Of a stretch of DNA of 64,000 bases, positions 41,634 to 50,722 are shown piece after piece. The position numbers and the translations under genes were made by a program. The stretch's first letter is position 1. Every line of letters begins with the position of its first letter. The notes beneath the pieces are model-generated. The model was given only the letters and a program-made list of their open reading frames with translations. It was not told the DNA's origin and did no database searches. The stretch comes from Candidatus Rokuibacteriota bacterium (GTDB lineage Bacteria > Methylomirabilota > Methylomirabilia > Rokubacteriales > CSP1-6): positions 1 through 64,000 of the forward strand of contig QHSP01000033.1 in the NCBI GenBank assembly GCA_003220495.1, read 5' to 3'.

Positions 41634-42145
41634 TTGCTGGGCCTCGCCATTGCCGCGGCGGTGCTGGCGGCTCTCTTCATGGTCGTTCGGCGAGCGCCCC
41701 GGCGGTCGAGCTTCGGGCCGATCGATATCGTGCCGATCGCCGGCCTGGCCGCCGCGCTCACCCTGGCCGTGATCTGGCTCGGCGGAGGCGACACGCAGCT
41801 CCGGCCTTGCCGCCTCGGCAACGACCTGGCCTGCGCGAAGATCGCGACCCGGCTGATCGAGACCGCGGAGCACGCGCCCTCGGCGCCGCCACGCCTTGGG
41901 AGGCGCGCGCTGCGCGCGTGCTCGACGCCGATCTCTGCCCGGCGGCCGCGTCGGGTCTCTGCGGCGCGAGGCGCTACGCCGTCGGCTCCGTCGCGCTGCG
42001 CGCCGGCCGGGTCGACGCCGCGAAACTCGCGTTCCGCCAGGCCTGCGACTTCGAGCCGGGATGGTGCGCGCGCGCCGCCAAGGAACAGGCGGTGCCGTGG
42101 ACACCGGCCGAGCGAGATCGGCTGGAGCGCCGCGCGCGGCCCTGA
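41634..42145 (+). pseudogene. Frameshifted membrane-anchored protein with possible Sel1/TPR-like tail
   Basis: One plus frame encodes two hydrophobic helices (LLGLAIAAAVLAALFMVV and IVPIAGLAAALTLAVIWLGG) followed by CRLGNDLACAKIATRLIET. Another frame continues from about 41885 with WEARAARVLDADLCPAAASG and AVGSVALRAGRVDAAKLAFR to TGA at 42145. A one- or two-base indel near 41880-41895 divides them. Only a TTG (41634) could serve as start. The repeated C....C and A..L.A.R pattern suggests a Sel1/TPR-like tail. It lies head to head with the broken WD40 gene. Confidence 0.45.
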
Positions 42146-42160
42146 CGGCGAGACGGGGCG

Positions 42161-43063
42161 TTACTCGCCCTTGAGGCGCGGATCGAGCAGGTCGCGCAGG
42201 GCGTCGCCGACCAGATTGAACGCGAGGACGGCCACCATGATCGCGAGCCCCGAGAACGTCGTGATCCACGGGCAGCACTTGATGTACTGGCGACCCTCGC
42301 TGAGGATGTTCCCCCAGCTCGGCGTGGGCGGCGGGATCCCGAGCCCGAGGAACGACAGGCCGGCCTCGGTGCGAATGGCGGTGGCGATGTAGAGGGTGGC
42401 CACGACGACGAGCGCGTAGACGGTGTTCGGGAACACGTGGCGGGCCATCACGCGGAGCTGCCCGCCGCCGAGCGCGCGCGCGGCCAGGATGTAGTCCTGC
42501 TCGCGGATCGTGAGGGCCAGGCTCCGCGCCAGCCGAAGGAAGTTCGGCGTCAACGCCACGCCGATCGCGAGGATCTCGTTCAGCAAGGTGCCGCCCAGCG
42601 CCGTGACGATGATCAGCGCCAGCAGCAGGGTGGGAAACGCCATCAGCATGTCGGCGCACCGCATGATGGCCGTCTCCACGCGCCCGCCGCGCACACCGGC
42701 CACGATGCCGAGCGGCACCCCCAGCACGAACGCGAAGAGCACCGAGGCGAGGCCGACCTCGAGCGAGACGCGCGCGCCCCAGATGATCCGGCTCAGGATG
42801 TCCCGTCCGAACTCGTCCGTCCCGAGGAGATGTCGCTCGATCGCCCCCGGCCCCTTGAGCACCGAGTCGGAGAACTGGGCCGACGGGCTCAGCGGCGCGA
42901 TGAGGGGCGCGGCCGCGGCCACCACGATCATGATGACGGCCATCGCGAGCCCGATCCCGATGGGCAGCCATCGGCGCAGCCGCCCGCGGCTCGCGGCGCG
43001 CGACCCTTCCCCTGCTCCCGGAAGGAGCAGATCGACCGGATCGGCTCGGCGAACGAGCGCCAT
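42161..43063 (-). CDS. ABC transporter permease, DppC type
   Basis: 300 residues from ATG 43063. First helix, then APLIAPLSP and the DppC hallmark HLLGTDEFGRDILSRIIWGA, the EAA loop AARALGGGQLRVMARHVFPN and LSFLGLG..PPTPSWGN. It pairs with the DppB-type permease 13 bp upstream. No ATPase gene is adjacent; the next sequence to the left is pseudogene material, so if an ATPase gene was once here it has been lost. Confidence 0.93.
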   Translation of the reverse strand: MALVRRADPVDLLLPGAGEGSRAASRGRLRRWLPIGIGLAMAVIMIVVAAAAPLIAPLSPSAQFSDSVLKGPGAIERHLLGTDEFGRDILSRIIWGARVSLEVGLASVLFAFVLGVPLGIVAGVRGGRVETAIMRCADMLMAFPTLLLALIIVTALGGTLLNEILAIGVALTPNFLRLARSLALTIREQDYILAARALGGGQLRVMARHVFPNTVYALVVVATLYIATAIRTEAGLSFLGLGIPPPTPSWGNILSEGRQYIKCCPWITTFSGLAIMVAVLAFNLVGDALRDLLDPRLKGE

Positions 43064-43076
43064 GTCGCTCCCCCGC

Positions 43077-44081
<1,005 letters not shown>

Positions 44082-44102
44082 GGCGCTCTGCGCCTGGCCC
44101 GC

Positions 44103-45704
44103 TCAGTTCAGCACTTTCAGGAGCTCGGGATAGTTGTAGCTGTAGTGCAGTGAGAACTCGCCGTACTCGGGAGCGAACGGCGTGCTCACGCGCTTGGGGT
44201 TCCGCGCCCACTGCCCCGGCACGTCGCTGATCGGCAGGCAGACCAGGTCCTTCTGGATGCGCTTCTGGGCCTCGTGATAGATCGCGGCGCGCTTCTTCAC
44301 GTCGCGCTCGACCCGCCCCGCGGCCAGCAGATCGTCGATCCCGCGGTAGTGGGCGAAGTTGGTCCCCTTGTTGCCGGTCGCCGGGTCCGGGATCTCCTTG
44401 GAGTCGAAGAACAGCGAGAGCCACGGATCGGCGTCGGTGATGCGCGTGCCGCCGTAGAGCACGAACGGGTCGAGGTTCTTCCGGATGTTCTCGTGGAAGG
44501 TCGCGTGCTCGACCACCTGGAGCTCCACGATGATGCCGACTTTTCGCAGCTGCTCCTGGGCCAGGGTCAAGACTTTTGGATAGAAGAACGACTTGCTGAT
44601 GAAGTAATTCTTGATCGTGAACCCGTTCGGGTGGCCGGCCTCGGCCAGGAGCTTCTTCGCGAGCTCCGGATTATGGGGCGGGAACTCCATCGGGATGTGC
44701 CCGAAGTAGCCGTCCGGCAGACAGCTCGTCGCCACGCGCGCCAGCCCGCCCGGGTACATCGTCTCCTTGATGGCCTTGCGGTCGATCGCGTGCATGAACG
44801 CTCGGCGCACGCGGATGTCGTCGAAGGGCGGCTGGGTCATGTTGATGTAGAAGCGCTCCTGCCCGCCCGGGCCGCGACGATCGATGACGGCGCCCATCTT
44901 CTTCACCTGGTCGGCGAAGTCGGCGGTGACCGCTTCCGGATAGAGCAGGTCGAACGTGCCCTTCTCGAGGCCGATCAGCTTGGTCGCATCCTCCGGCACG
45001 TCGTACCAGTGCACCTCGTCGATCTGGGGACGGCCAGCGTAGAACTTGTCGAAGGCCTTGAGGACGATCTTCTCCCGCGGCGAGTGCCGCTCGAAATAGA
45101 ACGGCCCGGTGCCGACCGGGCTCCACTTGAACTGGTCGCCGAGCTTCTCGGCCGCCTTCTTCGAGATGATGTAGCCCTGCTGATAGCCGACCATTCGCAG
45201 GAGGAAGATCGGATCGAACGACTTGAGCGCGATCTGGACCGTGTACGGGTTGACGGCCTCGATCGACTTGATCACGTCGAGGTTGACGCCGTAGCGCGTG
45301 CCCGGCGCCTTGTTGATCTGCCGCTCGAAGCTGAACTTGACGTCCTCGGCCGTCAGCTCGCCGTAGCCCTTGTGAAACTGCACGCCCTTCCTGAGCCTGA
45401 GCGTCCAGATCGTGCCCTCGGGCGAGAGCGTCCAGCTCTCGGCCAGATCCGGCTCGACCTCGGCCGTGGTGACCTTGCCGTCCTTGATGGCGAAGCGCGT
45501 GAGCCCCCGGAACATGAACCGGGCGATGGCCTGGCTCTGTCCGAGGGTGCTCGAGTGCGGGTCGAGCGTATCGGGCTCCTTGGCGGCGATGTTGAGGACC
45601 TTCTTCTGCGCCTCGGCGGCCGGCGGCGCAACGAAGCCGGCGGTGCCGAGCGCGGCGACGAGCACGAGGAACAAGAACAAGCAGAGCCGGATCGGCCGTG
45701 CCAT
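44103..45704 (-). CDS. ABC transporter peptide-type substrate-binding protein
   Basis: 533 residues. ATG 45704 begins a signal peptide (RLCLFLFLVLVAALGTAGF ... AEAQ). The mature start KVLNIAAKEPDTLDPHSS and the WTLRLRKGVQFHKG ... TAEDVKFSFERQ segment are diagnostic of SBP_bac_5. It likely captures oligopeptides or other amphipathic solutes in the periplasm. The longer frame upstream overlaps the small cysteine-rich gene and is rejected. It is the first transporter gene of the cassette with DppB and DppC types. Confidence 0.93.
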   Translation of the reverse strand: MARPIRLCLFLFLVLVAALGTAGFVAPPAAEAQKKVLNIAAKEPDTLDPHSSTLGQSQAIARFMFRGLTRFAIKDGKVTTAEVEPDLAESWTLSPEGTIWTLRLRKGVQFHKGYGELTAEDVKFSFERQINKAPGTRYGVNLDVIKSIEAVNPYTVQIALKSFDPIFLLRMVGYQQGYIISKKAAEKLGDQFKWSPVGTGPFYFERHSPREKIVLKAFDKFYAGRPQIDEVHWYDVPEDATKLIGLEKGTFDLLYPEAVTADFADQVKKMGAVIDRRGPGGQERFYINMTQPPFDDIRVRRAFMHAIDRKAIKETMYPGGLARVATSCLPDGYFGHIPMEFPPHNPELAKKLLAEAGHPNGFTIKNYFISKSFFYPKVLTLAQEQLRKVGIIVELQVVEHATFHENIRKNLDPFVLYGGTRITDADPWLSLFFDSKEIPDPATGNKGTNFAHYRGIDDLLAAGRVERDVKKRAAIYHEAQKRIQKDLVCLPISDVPGQWARNPKRVSTPFAPEYGEFSLHYSYNYPELLKVLN

Positions 45705-45733
45705 AGATCTCTCCTCTTTCGCTGAGCGAGCAG

Positions 45734-45886
45734 TTACCCCTTCTTCGCCGTCTTCTGATCCCAGCACGTCGAATGGTAGGTCACGTGCTCGACCGCCCTC
45801 GTGCAGGCGTCGATCTGCTGGACTGTCCACTTGCGGTCGGTGGACAGGACCGGCCTGGAGCACTCGGCGCACAGAGGGTCAGCCAC
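45734..45886 (-). CDS. Small cysteine-rich (zinc-knuckle-like) protein
   Basis: 50 residues from GTG 45886 to TAA at 45734, read in a frame different from the SBP extension. MADPLCAECSRPVLSTDRKW gives a CxxC, followed by Cys in IDACTRA and Cys in HSTCWDQ, with two His nearby (EHVTYHSTC). This is enough for one zinc site. No family is recognised. Upstream TGCGATACT ends 6 bp before the GTG, so the mRNA may be leaderless. The SBP gene follows 29 bp later and may share the transcript. Confidence 0.6.
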   Translation of the reverse strand: MADPLCAECSRPVLSTDRKWTVQQIDACTRAVEHVTYHSTCWDQKTAKKG

Positions 45887-45892
45887 GGGGGG

Positions 45893-45901
45893 AGTATCGC
45901 A
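45893..45901 (-). promoter_or_regulatory. Extended -10 promoter before the small cysteine-rich gene
   Basis: Minus-strand TGCGATACT (45901-45893): TGn followed by GATACT. The GTG start lies 6 bp downstream with no ribosome site between. Confidence 0.4.
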
Positions 45902-45931
45902 CGGCCGGCCGGGTCCGCGGACGCCGCAGCC

Positions 45932-46255
45932 TTACTCGATCGGGATCGGCACGTCGAAGAGCGGCGCGTACTGCTGCGCCCCGAACACGTCGCGCTCGCC
46001 CGGGCTCCCGCTCGGCCGCTCGCGGCGGATGGTGAACTTGATCGCGAGCGCCGGATCGAACTCGACGAACGCGGTGATCCGCTCGGGCGGAATCGAGTAG
46101 AGGCGCGCGACCACCTCGGGGCTGAGCGCCCGGCTCCGCTTCACGAGCTCGTACGTCTCGCGATCCCTGAACACGATGTCGAAGGTGATCTGGTCGACTC
46201 CGGCGTTCTTGCTGCGGATCGTCTTCGCCAGCTCGACCAGCGGCTTCGTCGTCAT
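45932..46255 (-). CDS. DUF4387 protein (AtuA partner)
   Basis: 107 residues. Opening LVELAKTIRSKNAGVDQITF and the motif VKRSRALSPEVVARLYSIP identify the DUF4387 family, which accompanies AtuA-type acyl-CoA carboxylation or lyase systems. The ATG at 46255 overlaps the AtuA stop (ATGA). Relatives form a small second subunit of AtuA-like enzymes acting in branched or terpene acid breakdown; the biochemical role is poorly known. No signal peptide. Confidence 0.85.
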   Translation of the reverse strand: MTTKPLVELAKTIRSKNAGVDQITFDIVFRDRETYELVKRSRALSPEVVARLYSIPPERITAFVEFDPALAIKFTIRRERPSGSPGERDVFGAQQYAPLFDVPIPIE

Positions 46256-47610
46256 CGGCCCACCACCTCGAGCTTCACGCTCGTGAGCTCGAGCGGATCG
46301 GCCAGCGGCATGACGTGGTTCACCGTCCACTCGTACCCCGGCTTGCCGCGCAGGACCTCGTCCATCATCAGGGCCGCGGTGCCCGCGGTGCCCCTGACCT
46401 CGGGGAGCCGCGCATAGAAGAGGTTGCGCGTGCCGAGGGCGCAGACGACCTCGGCGTCCTCCCAGCGTGGGGCGACGGCCTCCACCACCACGCACAGCTC
46501 GTGACCGGGCACCGCGCGCCGAGGCTCCGACGAGCCCATGACGCCGTCGCGCCCGTAGACGTGGTAGTAGAGCTGGTAGCGCGTGCCCGGCTCGCCCCAG
46601 CGCTCTTCCACCTTCGAGCGCGCCCAGCCGATGACCGCGTCGATGTGGCGGATGGTGTACGGATCGCGGATCCCGGCGATGGACACCGCGCGCTCGCCCA
46701 CCTTGCCCGAGCCCTCCAGCTTGATGCGATAGACCGCGTCGCGCCGGAACGCGAATCCGCTCACGCGAGTCGTGCGCTCGTCGACCTGCTCGTAGCGGCA
46801 ATGGGTCATGTCGAGGACGCCGCCCGCCACGTGTTCGAAGAACGGGCTGGCTCGCTCGTACATGGCGTGGCTCGCCACCGAGGCCACGGTGCAGCGCTGG
46901 CCCGGGTGCATCGCGGTGACCGAGACGGCGTCCGCGGTCACGGTGCCGAGGATACTCTCCTTGCCCATGAAGGGCTCGGCGGCGAACGACGCGCACTCCA
47001 GCACCTTGCCCAGGTAGTACGCGCTGGCTTCGGGAAAGCCCGCGCGGATCGCCGGCGCCGCGAAGAGGCAGGAGTCGCCCGACCGGCCGGCGATGACCAC
47101 GTCGGCGCCCTGGCCGAGCGCCTGGATGATCGGCTCGACCCCCATCACCGCGACCAGCCGATCCGTGCGCGCGAGCACCGCGGGCGTGAGGTCGGCTCGG
47201 CCGTCGAGGCCCTCGATCCGGACGCCGCTTCGAAGCCGCCGGGCTACCTCGTCACGGCTCACCTCGGAGAAGATCGTGGCCAGATTGAAGGGCGCGAGCC
47301 GGTGGCGCCGCGCCAGCTCGCGGACGATCTCGGCGTACTGGTTCACGCCGCGATCGGTGCCCGCGTCGGATGCCGAGCCGACGATCATCGGCACGCCGAG
47401 TCGGCGAGCGGCCAGCAGCATCAGCTCGAGGTCGTGCCGCTGCCACTCTTCGGGGCTACAGTGCTCGTCCGCGCCGAGCGGTTGCGGGCCGATGTCGCAG
47501 CTTCCCGAGTCGGCCACGATCGCGTCGGGCCGGCGGGTCACGCCGATCTCGAAGCTGCCTCGCTCGATCGGCGTGAACCCGAGGTGGCCCGTCGGCGAGA
47601 GGATGTTCAT
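46252..47610 (-). CDS. AtuA (DUF1446)-family protein
   Basis: 452 residues. The family signature is near the N-terminus: SPTGHLGFTPIERGSFEIG and IVADSGSCDIGPQPLG. ADVVIAGRSGDSCLFAAPAI is another conserved block. AtuA is required for growth on acyclic terpenes in Pseudomonas, where it acts with AtuC/F carboxylase and AtuE; related proteins occur in other carboxylic-acid pathways. No acyl-CoA carboxylase gene is nearby here, so another substrate is likely. The ATG at 47610 overlaps the LLM gene's stop (ATGA). Confidence 0.88.
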   Translation of the reverse strand: MNILSPTGHLGFTPIERGSFEIGVTRRPDAIVADSGSCDIGPQPLGADEHCSPEEWQRHDLELMLLAARRLGVPMIVGSASDAGTDRGVNQYAEIVRELARRHRLAPFNLATIFSEVSRDEVARRLRSGVRIEGLDGRADLTPAVLARTDRLVAVMGVEPIIQALGQGADVVIAGRSGDSCLFAAPAIRAGFPEASAYYLGKVLECASFAAEPFMGKESILGTVTADAVSVTAMHPGQRCTVASVASHAMYERASPFFEHVAGGVLDMTHCRYEQVDERTTRVSGFAFRRDAVYRIKLEGSGKVGERAVSIAGIRDPYTIRHIDAVIGWARSKVEERWGEPGTRYQLYYHVYGRDGVMGSSEPRRAVPGHELCVVVEAVAPRWEDAEVVCALGTRNLFYARLPEVRGTAGTAALMMDEVLRGKPGYEWTVNHVMPLADPLELTSVKLEVVGR

Positions 47611-48458
47611 CCGGCTTGACGCATCAACCCGGCGCAGCGGTCGAGCGCCGGCAGCACCTCGTCGGCCTTCGCCGGATTCAGGTTGAACACGAGCCGGGCC
47701 ACGCCGGCGTCGCCGTAACGCTTGATGAGGTCCGCGTCTTCCGCGACGCCGAAGACCGTGATCGGCAGGGTCGCCGGATCGCGGCCGGACTCGGCGACGA
47801 GCTTCTTGAAGTCCGGCAGGAGCTTGATGACGTCGCCGTACTCCGGCCGCCGCGCGTGCGGCATCCAGCCGTCGCCGTAGGCGATCGCGCGGCGCGCGCC
47901 GTAGGGAAACGCGCCGCCCACGATCACCGGCGGGTGCGGCTTCTGCACGGGCTTCGGCCACGTCATCATCGGCGGGAACTTGACGAACTCGCCGTTGTAC
48001 TCGGGCTTCGACTTGGTCCAGATCGCGCGCATCGCCTCGACACGCTCGCGCATCACCTTGAAGCGCGCCTTGAAGTCAGTCCCGTGATCGAGCATTTCTT
48101 CGGCGTTCCAGCCGGCGCCGATGCCGAAGAGGAAGCGCCCGCCCGAGACCTGATCGAGGCTCGCCACGAGCTTGGCGGTCTGGATCGGATCGCGCTGAAC
48201 GACCAGGCATACGCCGGTGCCGACGCGCAGCCGCGTCGTCGCCGCGGCCGCGGCCGCGAGCGTCACGAAGGGGTCCATGACGTCGTAGTACTTCTTGGGC
48301 AGGTCGCCGCCCTGCGGAAATGCAGAGCGGCGCGACAGCGGGATGTGCGAGTGCTCCGGCGCCCAGAGCGATTCAAAGCCGCGCTCTTCCAGCGCTCGGC
48401 CGAGCTCGGCTGGCCCCATCGAATAGTCCGTGAAGAAGATCGCCGCCCCGAAATTCAT
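47607..48458 (-). CDS. LLM-class flavin-dependent oxidoreductase
   Basis: 283 residues, short form. MNFGAAIFFTDYSMGPAELG, then EERGFESLWAPEHSHIPLSR, TTRLRVGTGVCLVVQRDPIQ and SGGRFLFGIGAGWNAEEMLDH. These match the F420-dependent LLM group (TIGR03619-like length and pattern). AGGAGAAGG precedes the ATG. It is first of an overlapping unit with AtuA and DUF4387, a combination that suggests oxidation of a branched or cyclic acid. Confidence 0.92.
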   Translation of the reverse strand: MNFGAAIFFTDYSMGPAELGRALEERGFESLWAPEHSHIPLSRRSAFPQGGDLPKKYYDVMDPFVTLAAAAAATTRLRVGTGVCLVVQRDPIQTAKLVASLDQVSGGRFLFGIGAGWNAEEMLDHGTDFKARFKVMRERVEAMRAIWTKSKPEYNGEFVKFPPMMTWPKPVQKPHPPVIVGGAFPYGARRAIAYGDGWMPHARRPEYGDVIKLLPDFKKLVAESGRDPATLPITVFGVAEDADLIKRYGDAGVARLVFNLNPAKADEVLPALDRCAGLMRQAG

Positions 48459-48685
48459 GCCTTCTCCTCTACACCGTCCTCTTCGCGCCGGTCTGTGCCT
48501 CGTTGAACTCTATCGCTCGCGCCAAGCCCGCACGGCGTACGCGCGGTCTGGGCGGAGTGGGACCCCCTCGTCCCGCCCGCAGCTCGAAGAGCTGCGATTC
48601 GGGCGAGCGGGTGACGGAGTCGCCCCGGCGGGGCCGTGCCCTGCGCCAGGCCCCGCCCGCCTCGCGCGCCTGGCGCTCATGACAG
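48459..48685. other. Intergenic region with a 17-base perfect hairpin
   Basis: 227 bp between two leftward genes. It holds a perfect inverted repeat GCAGCTC-GAA-GAGCTGC at 48579-48595, extendable by GC-rich outer arms (CCGCCC left, GGGCG right). No U-tract follows on either strand, so it is a weak intrinsic-terminator candidate or a protein-binding palindrome. The promoter of the LLM operon must lie here, but I see no clear -35/-10. Confidence 0.4.
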
Positions 48686-49234
48686 CTAAACCGGAAGCTT
48701 ATCGCCGTCCGCCGGTGCCGCGACCTCGAACGCGTTGACGACGCCGGACAGGAGCGCGAAGTAGTTCGCGGCCGCCGTGAGCTCGACGAGCCACTGCGCG
48801 TCGTGACGCTTCTTGAGCGCGTCGAAGGCCGCCTGGTCGACGCGGTTCGTCCGCATGAGCTGCCGGACGTATGTCACGATCTCGCGCTCCTCCGGGGGCA
48901 GCTTGCCCGCGTCGCCCTTGGCGCGGAGCACGTCGATGATCTCGTCGCTCACCCCGTTGCGGCGCGCGGCAGCGACCTGCGCCGACCACACGTAGGCGGC
49001 CTCGCGCTCGCGGACGGCCGCCAGGATGGCGACCGAGCGAAGCTTCGGCTCGGTCACGGTCTCGTCGCGGAAGAACGTGACGAGACCAAGCACACGCTCC
49101 GCCAGCTTGGGGCTGTGCAGGAGCATGCTGAACGGGCCTCGCACGCCCCCGAAGACCTTCACGACCTGGTCGACGACGGCGTGCTGCTCGGCGGGGACGT
49201 CGGACTTGCCAGTCACCGGAGTGAGTCGCGGCAT
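48686..49234 (-). CDS. AhpD/carboxymuconolactone decarboxylase-family protein
   Basis: 182 residues. Family order is visible: N-terminal MPRLTPVTGKSD, LLHSPKLAERV, LRSVAILAAVREREAAYVWS and late PPEEREIVTYVRQLM and LVELTAAANYFALLS. The CxxC of alkylhydroperoxidase-type members is absent (EAAYVWSAQ), so it is not a redox peroxidase; it resembles the gamma-carboxymuconolactone decarboxylase branch. AGGAG precedes ATG 49234. Longer frames to the right are shadows of the divergent binding-protein gene. Confidence 0.88.
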   Translation of the reverse strand: MPRLTPVTGKSDVPAEQHAVVDQVVKVFGGVRGPFSMLLHSPKLAERVLGLVTFFRDETVTEPKLRSVAILAAVREREAAYVWSAQVAAARRNGVSDEIIDVLRAKGDAGKLPPEEREIVTYVRQLMRTNRVDQAAFDALKKRHDAQWLVELTAAANYFALLSGVVNAFEVAAPADGDKLPV

Positions 49235-49325
49235 GATGGGCTCCTTTCGCGAGATCGTTCGTCGGGCGGCCTCTCGGCAGCCGCCGGAAGGATGGCACAA
49301 AATCGGCCCGAGAGCCGAAGATCCG

Positions 49326-49354
49326 TTGACATTCCGCGCCGGGCTCTCCACAAT
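49326..49354 (+). promoter_or_regulatory. Strong sigma-70-like promoter for the 49377 gene
   Basis: TTGACA at 49326-49331 (consensus), exactly 17-bp spacer, CACAAT at 49349-49354. Transcription would start near 49361, and AGAGGAG at 49363-49369 is the ribosome site. Confidence 0.6.
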
Positions 49355-49376
49355 CCCGCGGCGAGAGGAGCTTCTC

Positions 49377-50597
49377 ATGGCCCGCCGCGTCCTCGTTCTC
49401 GTCTGGCTCTGCGTCCTCGTCGTGGTCCCGGTGGCGGCGCAGGAACCGGTGCGGCTCGGCGTCCTGACGATTCGCTCCGGACCGATCGCGTCGTGCGGCC
49501 GCCAGATGGAGGAAGGGCTCCAGTTCGCGCTCAAGGAGCGCGGCGGCGTCCTCGCCGGTCGGAAGGTCGAGGTCTTCTTCGGCGACTCCGCCGGTCAGCC
49601 GGCCCAGACGCGCGCCAAGACGCTGGAGCTCGTCGAGCGCAATCGAGTGCACGTGCTGACCGGACCGGTCGCCGCGTTCGAGGCCTACGCGATCAGCGAT
49701 TATGTGCGCCAGACCGAAATGCCGATGGTCATCTCCCCGGCGGCAGCCGACGACATCACCCAGCGCAAGACGAACCCGTGGTTCGTTCGCGCGACGATGA
49801 GCGGCTCGCAGGTCACCCACCCGCTCGGCGAATACGCGGCCAAGAAGCTCGGCTACAAGCGGATCGCGACGATCTCGGACGACTTCGCCTACGGCCACGA
49901 GCACACGGCCGGCTTCCAGCGGACGTTCGAGGAGAACGGCGGCAAGATCGTGCAGAAGCTCTGGCCGCCGATCGTCACGCCCGACTACGGGCCCTTCATC
50001 GCCCAGCTCAAGACCAACGTCGACGCGATCTACGCGGGCTTCGGCCCCACCAACGGCCAGCGCTTCCTCAAGCAGTATTCGGAGTTCGGCCTGAAGCTGC
50101 CCGTGCTCGGCATGGTGACGACCACCGAGGAGTCGAGCCTGAAGTCGATGGGCGACGAGGCACTTGGCGTGGTCACCGCGGGGACGTACAGCGCGGCCAT
50201 CGACACGCCGACCAACCGCAAGTGGGTCCAGGCGATGCGCGCGGAGTACAAGGACGACCCGGGCTACTGCACGATCGGCGGCTACCTCGGCGTGCTGTTC
50301 GTCGAGGCCGGCATGAAGGGTGTCAACGGGCGCGTCGAGGACAAGGCCGCCTTCATGAAGGCGCTCCGCGCCGTGCAGCTCGCCGACACGCCGCAGGGGC
50401 CGATCCGTCTCGACGCCTACGGCAACCCCATCGTCAACGTCTACATCCGCCGGGTCGAGCGGCGTGACGGCCGGCTCATGAACGTCGTGATCGACACGTA
50501 CCGCGACGTGAGCCAGTTCTGGAAGTACGACCCGGCGGCGTTCCTGGCCGCCCCGGTCTACTCGCGCGACTATCCGCCGGCGAAGAACATCGAGTGA
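49377..50597 (+). CDS. ABC transporter branched-chain amino acid/urea-type substrate-binding protein
   Basis: 406 residues. ATG 49377 follows a good promoter and ribosome site and begins a signal peptide (VLVWLCVLVVVPVAAQ). Mature signatures: PVRLGVLTIRSGPIASCGRQ, VEVFFGDSAGQPAQTRAKTL, VLTGPVAAFEAYA and IATISDDFAYGHEHTAGF match the LivJ/Peripla_BP_6 fold. It would bind amino acids, amides or aromatic acids. No LivHMGF permease or ATPase genes are in the window, so it either works with a remote transporter or serves as a sensor input. SDR and serine hydrolase genes follow. Confidence 0.92.
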   Translation: MARRVLVLVWLCVLVVVPVAAQEPVRLGVLTIRSGPIASCGRQMEEGLQFALKERGGVLAGRKVEVFFGDSAGQPAQTRAKTLELVERNRVHVLTGPVAAFEAYAISDYVRQTEMPMVISPAAADDITQRKTNPWFVRATMSGSQVTHPLGEYAAKKLGYKRIATISDDFAYGHEHTAGFQRTFEENGGKIVQKLWPPIVTPDYGPFIAQLKTNVDAIYAGFGPTNGQRFLKQYSEFGLKLPVLGMVTTTEESSLKSMGDEALGVVTAGTYSAAIDTPTNRKWVQAMRAEYKDDPGYCTIGGYLGVLFVEAGMKGVNGRVEDKAAFMKALRAVQLADTPQGPIRLDAYGNPIVNVYIRRVERRDGRLMNVVIDTYRDVSQFWKYDPAAFLAAPVYSRDYPPAKNIE

Positions 50598-50633
50598 TTC
50601 GGCCGGCGGCGCGCGTCCGCGCCGCAGCGCGCG

Positions 50634-50662
50634 TTGACAAGCCGGACGTTTGCCCCGATAAC
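50634..50662 (+). promoter_or_regulatory. Sigma-70-like promoter for the SDR gene
   Basis: TTGACA at 50634-50639 (consensus), 17-bp spacer, GATAAC at 50657-50662. The start codon at 50723 is about 55 bp after the predicted transcription start. Confidence 0.55.
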
Positions 50663-50722
50663 ACCGTCGATAGACTCTCGACCTGAACGACATGGGACTG
50701 ACCTCGAACAGAAAGACACGGT

